Below are positions 55,593 through 64,000 of a stretch of 64,000 nt of DNA, one piece after another. Origin of the DNA: Mesostigma viride (taxonomy: Eukaryota; Streptophyta; Mesostigmatophyceae; Mesostigmatales; Mesostigmataceae). The notes under the pieces are model-generated. The model saw only the letters and a list, made by a program, of their open reading frames with translations, did no database searches and was not told the DNA's origin. The position numbers and the translations under genes are program-made. Numbering within the stretch: position 1 is the first letter of the stretch; each line of letters opens with the position of its first letter. The stretch is from positions 3,641,420-3,705,419 of the forward strand of contig RPFO01000076.1 in assembly GCA_009746045.1 (NCBI GenBank). The letters run 5' to 3'.

Positions 55593-57485
55593 TAATTAAT
55601 TAATTAATTAGGAACATAACTCCGTTGGGAGTATATGTAGCACATAGCCCTGAGAAGGGGCATATGAGCCTATAATACATTCTAAGCTACTTCCTGCAAG
55701 GGTGGGAATGTAAACAACACTTGCTCTAGGTGCACCAGGGCACCCGCACCCTCATGGTCTATCACGCTATGCCCGGGTAAGGGGGGAGCATGCCTGTGAG
55801 GGGGAAGATCATCATGGCTATTCAAGAGCTATGGCATGGCTTCTCAGCAGAGAGTGACTCCCTGCATGGGCACAGCATTACTAAATAAGGCTAGGCATCG
55901 TCTGGAGTGTGGCACATCATAGGCACACATGTACATGACTAAAAAGGCTAGGCCTCAGCTGGTATAGTGCTTGTATTAGGCGGGCATGTACAAGGCCACT
56001 GTCTAACTATTCTACACTACTGCTGTATTCCCCTAGGCTGGGGCTGGAGTTGCTGGGGCCGCGGTGGTCGAGGGGGTCGCTTGCCAGGGCTTGTGGCCGA
56101 CGTAGATGGCCGCCCCCTTCCAGTACACCGGCTGGCCCGCCTTGGTCTGCCGGAGCTGGAGGTAGGTCTGCCATAGCTCCCGTCGCCGTTGTTGCTGTGC
56201 CAGGGTCAAGTCGTCGTCAAGGGTGAAGAGAGTCTTCTCGAGCCGCTTGCGGCGTCTGAGAAAAGAAATCTTGTCCGCCGGGGTCTTAAAGGTGAGAAGG
56301 AGCGGGGGCGGCCCTGCCTTACCCCGCGCGCGGGGAAGGCGGTGGGCGGCCAGCTCGATCTCACCAGTAAGGCCCATGCGATCAAGGATTTCTCTCTCAA
56401 AAGCACGCGCAAGCTTCTCGGAATTCTCACCTTCCTCCATCTTGAGATTCTTGACAATGACGTTGAGGCTGCGCTTGGCGAGCTCGGCCTCCTCGCGGAG
56501 GTCGAGCGTCTGCCGCTGGAGCTGGGCTGCGACGGCGGAGGTGGTGGAGGTGGTATGTTGCTTAAGCATGTCCGCCCAGGTCGTGATGGGAGGAGCATCG
56601 CCGGCCAGGCCAGCCGGGGCTGGCTTGGCGGCAATGTCCTTCACTGCCTGGGCGGTGAGGCCGGCTGTGTTCTGCAAGACCTCGATAGCGATTGCATTAT
56701 CCTTGAGGCGCTGGTCGATGTCGCGGAGCTGGGCGGTGATGGAGTCGGTGGAGGCGGAGGGGGGGGGGGGGTGGAGGCGAGGAGGGTGGCGGTGGCGGTG
56801 GGGATGGTGGGGAGCTCAGCAGCCAGCGTGCCGCCAAGTGCCGCCACATCTGCGGCAAGAGGGGTCACGTGCTGCTCGAAAGCTTCCTTGAGGATGGTGC
56901 GGATGGAGGCTTCGGAGGGGAAGGGGGGCGGTTTGGGAGCCCAGATCTCGGATTCGGAGCGTCCAACAAGGGAGCAGAGGGCGAAGCGTTGAAGCTTGGG
57001 GCGAGGCATGCGGTGAATGATGGGGAGAGCCTCGGCGGGGTCGACAAGCCTGCCGTCACCAGGCCAGCGGCCACGGTTGTGGGACGTGAGGTACACGCAC
57101 AGGGCTAGAAGCGAGGCGTGATTGCCGTAATAAAAGTCTTCCATAATCCAACCGGGGCTGCGCTGCCAGAAGTCGGGGCTGTTGACGTCAAAGGAGCGCT
57201 CTTCCCAGGGCGGCTCAGCAGAGCGACTGCGCTTAGGTTCAGGCGAGGCTGATGGCGAGGCGAGCCCGGGAGGCTGGGCGAGCACCAGTGCACTACTAGT
57301 GTCACCGTTGCCATCTGGGCCGGTGGGCGAAGCTGCAGCCGAAGCTGCAGGCGTATTTTCATTGCCGAGCGCAGCCGCCAGGCTGCGTTGCGTCGAGAGG
57401 CGTTTGCTCATCGTATATTGCGTAATAGCGTCGGAAAATTATATCAGCATGTGCGTCTTAGAAAGACGAAGCGATTGTGATATTC
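55593..57485 (-). mobile_element. Full-length ORF1-only (HAL1-like) non-LTR element
   Basis: Minus-strand insertion of 1893 bases flanked by AGGACCTAGAT (55582-55592 and 57486-57496). From its 5' end: leader of about 74 bases, ORF1 (57411-56033), 3' UTR with the hairpin ACTCC-CAAC-GGAGT (55619-55632), and TTAA tail at 55593-55610. There is no endonuclease or RT. Precise duplications and a complete 5' end show that this short form is a genuine transposition unit. Confidence 0.88.
56033..57411 (-). CDS. L1-ORF1p-like RNA-binding protein, one homopolymer frameshift
   Basis: Starts MSKRLSTQRSLAAALGNENT. Residues 1-100 are disordered and contain a basic PEPKRSR patch; a helical region with LKEAFEQHVTPLAADVAALG follows; then a Thr/Ala/Pro-rich linker; then LREEAELAKRSLNVIVKNLK and AFEREILDRMGLTGEIELAA, AHRLPRARGKAGPPPLLLTF, TLDDDLTLAQQQRRRELWQT and QPVYWKGAAIYVGHKP. 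The second half follows the L1 ORF1p order: RRM with N-x-I-V.., AHRLGR-like loop, then a C-terminal domain with a YKG/WRG-like end. A frame change occurs in a run of about 13 C (56757-56772), between the 256-codon and 214-codon frames; a one-base error or mutation there would explain it. Joined length would be about 459 residues. Confidence 0.8.
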
Positions 57486-57671
57486 AGGACCTAGATGTAC
57501 CCCTGTAACTAGGACCTAGATAGCTTACACCATCCATTCCATCCCATGTTCCCCTCCCACTGAGGACTTATGCTCACGGGACGCAGTCACGTGTCTATTA
57601 ATTAATTAATTAATTAATTAATTAATTAATTAATTAATTAATTAATTAATTAATTAATTAATTAATTAATC
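57486..57671 (+). mobile_element. LINE 3' end fragment with tail (right of the insertion)
   Basis: Continuation of 55371-55592: 3' UTR, hairpin CACGGGACGCAGTCACGTG (57575-57593, one mismatch in the stem) and a TTAA tail of about 75 bases. Confidence 0.85.
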
Positions 57672-58311
57672 CAATCTAGTATAAGGTGCAGTTAAATAAG
57701 ACAGCATAGCCGCGTATCCGCTTACCGCGATAGCAAGCAACGATCGCAGCAAATAGACTAACTGAGCCGCGGTTTATCCTCAGCTAGGCCTTATAGCATG
57801 ATTAATTAATCTAGCTATATAACACGGCATGTCATGAGGCAAATGACATCCGGAATAGTGCCCCTTGGTCTGAGAGAGTCGTCAACACTCGTTTCATTAA
57901 TCATCAAACCAAAGAGAGTGAGTCCATCGTCCTCAGACCAATTTCACGTAGCTGCGCTACCGAGCTGGCAAGTTGATGTGCAGGCGCGCCGACATGCGCG
58001 CCGACCTTCCAGAGGCTTTAGACTGCCGTCAGGCCCCAACAGGTTCTGTCTGACATCTAGGGCCGGCCCGGCCCCTAGAAGATCTCGTACTTCTGGCTAG
58101 GCCCAAAATAACTGGTCCGAAACACACAACGTACCAAATAAACACACAAAGTCCCCAACTTAGGAAAAATTCCCTAATAAGTCCCGAATTGAGTCCTATA
58201 GTCCGGCGGACTATGAAAGCGAGCCATCGAAAGTCCCAAACGAATAACAAATGACTTTCGACTTATTTGTTGAAGGCATTGTTACGCCCATACAAAGGTC
58301 TGGGCCGTAAC
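57672..58311. other. Unassigned DNA, possibly an LTR
   Basis: No coding signal. If the purine-rich tract at 58312-58330 is a polypurine tract, the minus-strand LTR would begin TGTTACGGCC at about 58317 and extend left through here, but no matching second LTR lies in the window. Confidence 0.3.
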
Positions 58312-58355
58312 ACTCCTTCCTTCCCCAGGGGACGATAGCTATATATCGTCCAGGC
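58312..58355 (-). other. Candidate polypurine tract and adjacent hairpin
   Basis: Minus strand GGGGAAGGAAGGAG immediately precedes TGTTACGGCC, the layout of an LTR retrotransposon 3' end. Next to it GGACGATA-GCTA-TATCGTCC (58331-58352) is an 8-bp perfect hairpin. Confidence 0.35.
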
Positions 58356-60190
58356 TTGGGGCGCACGCAACAAGACAATTAGCACAAACAAAACAAACAA
58401 GAAAAAAAAGAAGCACTTGTATTACAAAGCAAAACAAGCAACACACACAATAGCGACAATTGCCCAGGCTGGGTGTCGCGTCTGCGTGCCACAATCTCCG
58501 GCGCCACCATGGCGGCTGGCCACTCAGCTTAATTTGGTAAAACCCAAATGAGCTGAGCTGACGTGCCTGCCTTAACTGCATGCCCTGGGGGGTGGGCGAG
58601 GACCTGTCCCATGATTGACGAAATGAGGGCTCTCAGCCGAGGACAAGGAACTGTCCCTCGTGCCTGATGACCACCTTATTGATCCCCTTGTGTACCGTCG
58701 CGTGCCGCGTTTGAATATCCTTGCTGGGGCGTTAGCTAGACGCTCCAACTACTCTAATTGCGACAATATGATGGTGCAAGAGGATGCTTTTGCCTCCCCT
58801 GCTATAGAACAATGCTTTCACAACACACACTTTGCACAGTCTGATGATGAAGCCGCACATGCGGAATTTATTGAGAAAGTTAATACAATTACAACACGTT
58901 GATAGTCTCAATATCGATGCACTCCATGCTCACGAGCCCGCAGTTAGGCAGCGCTCCATGACTTGCTACCGGCCTTGCTCCCAAGGAAAGGGAGAAACAC
59001 GAAGGCCACTATTAACGAGAGACTCGAAGAGACTACACGCTGCGTGAGAGTCCTCTTCGACTATGAACCAAACCATTCGTCATGCCACACGCATGACACA
59101 CGCCACACTTGTCAGTCCAGCCAGGAATGCCAAAACTATCTTGCTGCCTGAACCATGCAAATAGAAACCGCATTCCAGTTGCCGTCCTGGCTTTCTACCA
59201 CACATGCCGGGATGTGCTGGGCCTGGCTAATAAATGTCGATAGTGCATGAGGGCGCTATGCGAGCAGGAAGAAGGGGGAGCCGAGCCCCCAGGCCAGCAC
59301 AGGAGCGGGGTGGCTGCAGCCCCAACGCCAAGGGGTGCCGAGCACCCCAAACAGCCTAACATTTTCTCGTGTTAATTGAGTCGACAGCGGCCGGTGGCCA
59401 GGGCGGAATGGCGGGGTCGTTGACGCGTAATTTAAGCGGGGACGAGTTGTTGGGACTGACGGTGCACAGCGGGGAAGGGGAAGGATGTTATGGCGGGGCA
59501 TGGTGCAAAGGCGAGGGGGGAATTTAAGCCGCAGCGCGGTTTCGGGGGTAATCCGTAAGAAAACCCCCATGGTTTGCGCAGCTTTCCTGAAAAAATTTTC
59601 CCCTCGCGGGGGGCGCGTGAAAACGTCAAAGGCTCCGCTACGCCCGCCCAAGGGCTGCGGGCTCCGCTTTGCCTTTGCCGTTTTCCAGCGCCCCCCTCGA
59701 GGGGGGTTTCTAAGGTTATGCTGGGGTGGCAGAACCTGGTTGGGTTGGGGGGGGGTACGCCTACTTGTCTAAAAATCCCCCCATGCATCGGGGCAGCGGT
59801 GTAGGTTGTGGGTTATCCAGTGCTTCAAAACCCTCGTGCGGTTTAGGGGGGTTACCCTGCAACCCAAACCCCTCTGTGCAGGTTATGGGTGAGCCTGTTG
59901 TTCAAAACCCCGTTTTGCTGCTGTTTTGGGGTGAGGGAATGTCCCATCATGTGCTATGCCTGTGAAGAAAGGTGTACAAAGAATTGCCGAACCTTCAGGG
60001 GTGGCTGCCGAGGGCAGTGCCCACATGGGTGAGAACCCCCCCGTAGTGGGGGGTCCCTACGGGGATACTTTTGGCTTCCCTCTTGTATTGCCGCCTGGTT
60101 TGAATGGAAGCACTGGTAGCGGCAGGGGACAAGGGGGGCGACGAGAAGTCTGGGCCATACGACAGCTTGCGGCCAAGTGGCCAGGTAGTG
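58356..60190. other. Unassigned DNA, GC-rich in the right half
   Basis: 58380-59230 contains short frames without motifs (for example 58660-58902, MPDDHLIDPLVYRRVPRLNI). 59230-60190 has many G/C-runs, including inverted GCGCCCCCCTCGAGGGGGG near 59690-59707. Nothing identified. Confidence 0.35.
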
Positions 60191-60198
60191 GGTGCGGG

Positions 60199-60407
60199 AT
60201 GTTACAAAGCCCAGGTCCTCTTGACTGGCCCAGGTCCCTATGACTGGTTAAGTGATGTTTCGGCCCGTGTTGTGTGGCCTAGTTAGCTTAGAAACTGCAG
60301 ATTCTTAGGTTGGCTAATGGCTTGGACGTGGGCCTACCACGCATTTGTAATAAACATGTATTCTCTGGCAGCCCCTCACTCCAATGGACATAAGCAGCAA
60401 TTGGATT
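60199..60407 (+). repeat. 210-bp direct repeat, copy 1
   Basis: Begins ATGTTACAAAGCCCAGGTCC and ends near CAGCAATTGGAT; essentially identical to 60738-60946. It includes GTAATAAACATGTA. Confidence 0.93.
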
Positions 60408-60737
60408 TTGTGAGCTCACGCTCGTATTACCTATGACCTGCGGAAGTCTCAAAGGGGGAGGGGAGGCCGCAGTAGACAGGTCTGACTTGGTAGTATGAGG
60501 GGGGGGGGTACGGTAGTGGGGGGGGGGGGTACCGGGGACGGTACTGTGGACCGGGTCCAGTTGTGTGGACCGGGGTCAGTCCTGTGGACCGGGGGCGGCG
60601 CGGCGCCACTGGCCTGGTGGTCAGTGGGCTGGCGTCCGCCACCCCACCTAGGTAAGACGGCGGCTACTTAGGGTTGTGGCGGGGCAACAACCAGTCCTCT
60701 TTGCAGCTCCCACCCACCCGCCCTTGCTGCCATGAGA
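60408..60737. other. Spacer between direct repeats with G-runs
   Basis: Contains GGGGGGGGGTACGGTAGTGG type sequence at 60500-60530 and a repeated GTGGACCGGG(T/G)C word (60545-60595). No coding signal. Confidence 0.6.
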
Positions 60738-60946
60738 ATGTTACAAAGCCCAGGTCCTCTTGACTGGCCCAGGTCCCTATGACTGGTTAAGTGATGTTTC
60801 GGCCCGTGTTGTGTGGCCTAGTTAGCTTAGAAACTGCAGATTCTTAGGTTGGCTAATGGCTTGGACGTGGGCCTACCACGCATTTGTAATAAACATGTAT
60901 TCTCTGGCAGCCCCTCACTCCAATGGACATAAGCAGCAATTGGATG
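60738..60946 (+). repeat. 210-bp direct repeat, copy 2
   Basis: Matches 60199-60407; the flanking sequences differ on both sides, so the duplicated unit is sharply bounded. Confidence 0.93.
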
Positions 60947-61286
60947 CGCCGGCAGCGCCTGTCCCCGGCGCCCTCACTCGCACCGTGGCTGATGTGTTAT
61001 TCCGCCGTACCCGGGCCGACTTTGTCGCGACCCATGCGGTCTAGATCCCTTCCAGGCCTGCATGGTGGGCCGGCAGAGCTGTTGCTGCGTGTAGTTTTGT
61101 GATGTATAGTTAGTTGTACCTTGTGCAGCTGGCGTGATCCTTGGATGTCCGTGTCAGATTACTCTTAATTTCTTCAGGGCTATTCTCCCAGTTATCGGGG
61201 TTGTTCCTTATGTTGCATGCCCATCTCACCTCCGTAATCTATCATTCTCCGTGACTATATATTCTATCTAACTATATATAGATAGA
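60947..61286. other. Unassigned DNA
   Basis: No gene recognised. The right end carries TATATATAGATAGATATA next to a TTAA tract. Confidence 0.4.
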
Positions 61287-61370
61287 TATAAATTAATAAA
61301 TTAATTAATTAATAGACACGTGACTGCGTCACGTGAGCATAAGTCCTCAGTGGGAGGGGAACGTGATGAG
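61287..61370 (-). mobile_element. LINE 3' terminus relic
   Basis: TTAA tail followed by the hairpin CACGTGACTGCGTCACGTG (61317-61335) and GAGCATAAGTCCTCAGTGGG, matching the LINE 3' UTR at 25150-25200; truncated to about 60 bases. Confidence 0.88.
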
Positions 61371-62715
61371 GCAACATAATGGACGATAGTATAGCTATTC
61401 TTTTGCTCGTATCGATCGTTTTACCTATTTATACTTTTGCCAAACTTCTAAGTGCTTACTAGGCTCAACCCTCGCTAGTCGGCACGCTACACCATCAATG
61501 ACACCAAAGCCACTTTACAGTCGGAGATTCAGGCCGTCGATGATGTTCCGACCCACCACACTGCCAGGCACTGCATTGTCAGGCCACTGAGCCAGACATG
61601 CCCAATCCTGCGCGTCGCAGTGCTGGTTGAAGAGCAGGGAGGTTCCGATCGCGGGAAAAACTATCGTAGTATACTAATATGCTACCCGGCCTGCCAAACG
61701 CGCAGACACGCCAGCAGATTGCCACCGGCGCAATGTCCACCAGGTTGGCCTCTCAGCAAAACCACCATCCCATTTGCGTGGTGTGCAAAGGGTGTCTGAA
61801 ATAAGAGTGGGAACTACACATGAGGCTACCTGCACGCGTACCGCGGGGGATCGGGTGGGCCCGGTACGTGCAGACTGATCTACGCTGCGACGGCGTGTGA
61901 CCAAGGCATGTAGCCATGCAGCAAGGGCATGTCGTCGCAGGCCGTCAACAGCCGCCATTGCAGCAGGCCTACACTCACTACCGTCAGCACCATTTCCAAG
62001 AAGTCCAATGGTGGTGATGGGCCATGCTAAGACCAGCTGTTATAACACGCATGCGATAACAAGCAGCTGGAGCATGCAGCGACGAAGCCAGTAGCCACTC
62101 TGGGTTTACTGTTGCACGGATGCAACATGTTGTGTGTCCTGTTAAATTTGTGCGGACCTGCGGTTGTGTGTTATTAAATTATCTGGGCGTCCCGGTCGAT
62201 CGGCGCCGACCGTAATCCGGCGCCAGTGCGGAGGCCAGAGTATAGTTGGCAGCCGCGGCAATCAGTGTGGAAGTAAGTGTAGAAGTTTTGCTGACAAACT
62301 TGGCCTTTGCGCCGTAGGCGGACCTAGCGCCTGAACGGGAGTTACGGGACAGTCCAGTGGCACTGCACACACGTTATGATGGTACCTACGGACATTTGGA
62401 TAATGTTCAGGAGAGTCCTAGCCGTACTGGTCTTTAATGTGTTCTTGACGGTTCGGAAGCCCGTCCCCGCGGACCTGACGTCATGCCTGGTTGGCAGCGC
62501 GAGGCGCAGCCACCAACGGGGACGAAGGGACAGCATAGGCAAGGCACGAGCTATGCCAGCAATCCGGACTTGTATCGTAAGTTAACACTTTGCTCTACAG
62601 ATTTACTATCGCTTAATCCTGGAGTGTAATTCTCCTGTGGGCTCGAGTGCGAATCCCTCGCCTACTGGGTGTAAGTCTTCCCGTATTGAGTGTTTTAATC
62701 TGTGTGGTAACATTG
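61371..62715. other. Unassigned DNA
   Basis: Short frames only. GGCGCCGACCGTAATCCGGCGCC near 62200-62222 is a GC-rich hairpin. No RNA gene confirmed. Confidence 0.35.
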
Positions 62716-62721
62716 TAATGC

Positions 62722-62790
62722 TATTAAATTAAATTAAATTAAATTAAATTAAATTAAATTATAACATGCCTCCGTGGGGAGGTCATGTAG
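62722..62790 (-). mobile_element. Relic of an ORF1-element 3' terminus
   Basis: An (AATTA)-type tract (TTAAATTAAATT, 62722-62762) followed by TAACAT and the minus-strand hairpin CCTCC-CCAC-GGAGG (62769-62782), then TCATGTAGCACATA. The order matches the minus-strand end at 55593-55650. Confidence 0.55.
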
Positions 62791-62869
62791 CACATATTTC
62801 ATGATGGATGGGGTGGAGGAAGCCGCGTGATCGAACGATCCTAATTCTATCTAGAAAATCCTAACTACA

Positions 62870-62967
62870 CTACTCATCAAAACGCCTCCTCCGCTTGGGG
62901 GGAGGTGGCTTGCCCACAGGGTCGGGCGTGTGCGCCGTGACAATCTTCTTCCACCTCGTCTTGTCCT
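62870..62967 (-). CDS. Probable terminal exon of an unidentified host gene
   Basis: Minus strand, after a pyrimidine-rich acceptor (TTTGGACTGCCATGCAG|GAC): DKTRWKKIVTAHTPDPVGK then PPPPKRRRRFDE and TAG. The basic KRRRR cluster after prolines looks like a nuclear localisation signal at a protein C-terminus. Upstream exons would lie to the right, partly beyond the window. I do not recognise the family. Confidence 0.45.
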
Positions 62968-64000
62968 GCATGGCAGTCCAAAGACAGGAGAGAGAGTGGA
63001 TTGTAATACTATGTAGTATACAAAACCGGTTTTCCGGGTTTGAGCATATTAATCGTATCGTGTGACAAGTATATACCATCGTGCGCTGTGACGCATAGGA
63101 AGTCAAAGGTCTTTCGCATTCATTATCAATCATCAAGGCGCTATTTTAGATAGCCATACGTGTTAAATTTACCTTGCATCGCGGTCTACGTGGGACTCAA
63201 GCGTTGTCGGGGAACCCCCTGGCTCATAAGCGATCCCTCTCATGTATTCCTAAGACTGGGGGAAACGTCGGCAACTTGTTCGCGTTTGATCTTGTCCCCC
63301 TTGCCAGGCATGCCATGCACCATTTCATCCACCGCATGGACGCATCCTTTCAATGGCCCCAAACGGGAGCCCTGGTGATGAAGGCTGGATCCACTTTTTG
63401 CAAAGCTTTGCTAAGCACGCCTACTGTGGAAGCCAAGCCATATTTTAGCCACACCTTTTTATTTTCTAGGCCACTAGTTTATTGAATGGGCGGCAAATAA
63501 TGAGTCCTCCATGGCCTTTGCCACACTGACGAGCAGCGCGCTCCATAATTAGCGTCGCTGTCGGATTATGGCCACTGTAGTCATCGCTGCAATCTCCTCG
63601 CTCTCCTCATCACCGTTGCCATCACAGCCACCATCGCACATGACCAGCACTGTCGCTGTCATTGTCTTCACCTTAAGGGCATCACCGGCTGAGTGTATTT
63701 AGGTGAAGTAGCTAGCCTTTGTGAAACTTCACAGACGTCATGTCCGCAACGATGTCACGGCCCTTTCCCATCTCTGCCACGGAAACACCACCGCCACCTT
63801 CCATAATGCTGGCGCTCTGTGGCATCAGATGGAGACCTCCCATGACAAAGCGATGGAACGTCGCGCCTGACGGCAATGGCACAGCAATGGCGCTCCGCAT
63901 TGCAGTACACGCTTGTCACCACGCGCAATCATGGCAGTACATGCTTGCCATCATGGGTGCCACCGCCGCCCGTGTGGTACCCCTCACTGAAGCATACGTA
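62968..64000. other. Right edge, unassigned
   Basis: Expected to hold introns or upstream exons of the gene ending at 62870, but no exon could be supported. 63548-63660 is rich in GTCATCGCT/GCCATCAC trinucleotide-like words. Confidence 0.35.

Noticed and set aside
62610-62675. tRNA-like stretch (CGAGTGCGAATCCCTCGCC)
   Set aside because: The T-arm-like piece has no acceptor stem or anticodon arm that folds with it.

Overview
This window is nuclear DNA from a photosynthetic eukaryote, most likely a green alga. The case rests on two intron-split, intact-looking host genes. One encodes a plastid terminal oxidase (PTOX, alternative-oxidase superfamily), which implies a plastid. The other encodes a KIF-binding protein homologue. 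GT..AG introns, Ty1/copia and Ty3/gypsy elements, non-LTR retroelements, MITEs and very long simple repeats complete the picture. No bacterial operon, CRISPR array or rRNA was seen. The species cannot be fixed from the sequence.

Layout. 1-2480 is an almost perfect 2.5 kb palindrome. 3056-4550 is a 1.5 kb compound microsatellite. 4.6-7.7 kb holds transposon remnants and unassigned DNA. 7.7-19.8 kb is a broken Ty1/copia element split by a younger minus-strand Ty3/gypsy element (10859-18899, LTRs about 780 bp, 5-bp target duplication). 19.8-21.4 kb is a decayed GC-rich minus-strand coding region with a PHD finger, followed by a 231-241 bp satellite. 22.4-29.0 kb is a nest of non-LTR elements of two kinds: RT-bearing LINE copies and ORF1-only elements. 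Both end in a stem-loop followed by a (TTAA)n tail.

The host gene block is 29.2-51.0 kb. KIFBP runs on the minus strand (29194-37471, four exons). Its 5.2 kb first intron is filled by a 36-bp minisatellite of about 100 units and a 7-bp minisatellite that abuts the 3' splice site. PTOX runs divergently on the plus strand (about 38.5-51.0 kb, at least seven exons). Its long introns hold a foldback element, G-rich arrays and dispersed repeats. In both genes the sequence around some 5' splice sites is tandemly duplicated into the intron.

51.6-57.7 kb is a second retroelement nest with the longest LINE ORF (979 codons, partial endonuclease plus RT) and a full-length ORF1-only element with an 11-bp target duplication. 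57.7-64 kb is mostly unassigned, with a 210-bp direct repeat, retroelement ends and a probable terminal exon of a minus-strand gene at 62870-62967.

The most notable signal is the ORF1-only retroelement family (analogous to mammalian HAL1). Its copies show compensatory base changes in two 3'-terminal hairpins just before the TTAA tail.
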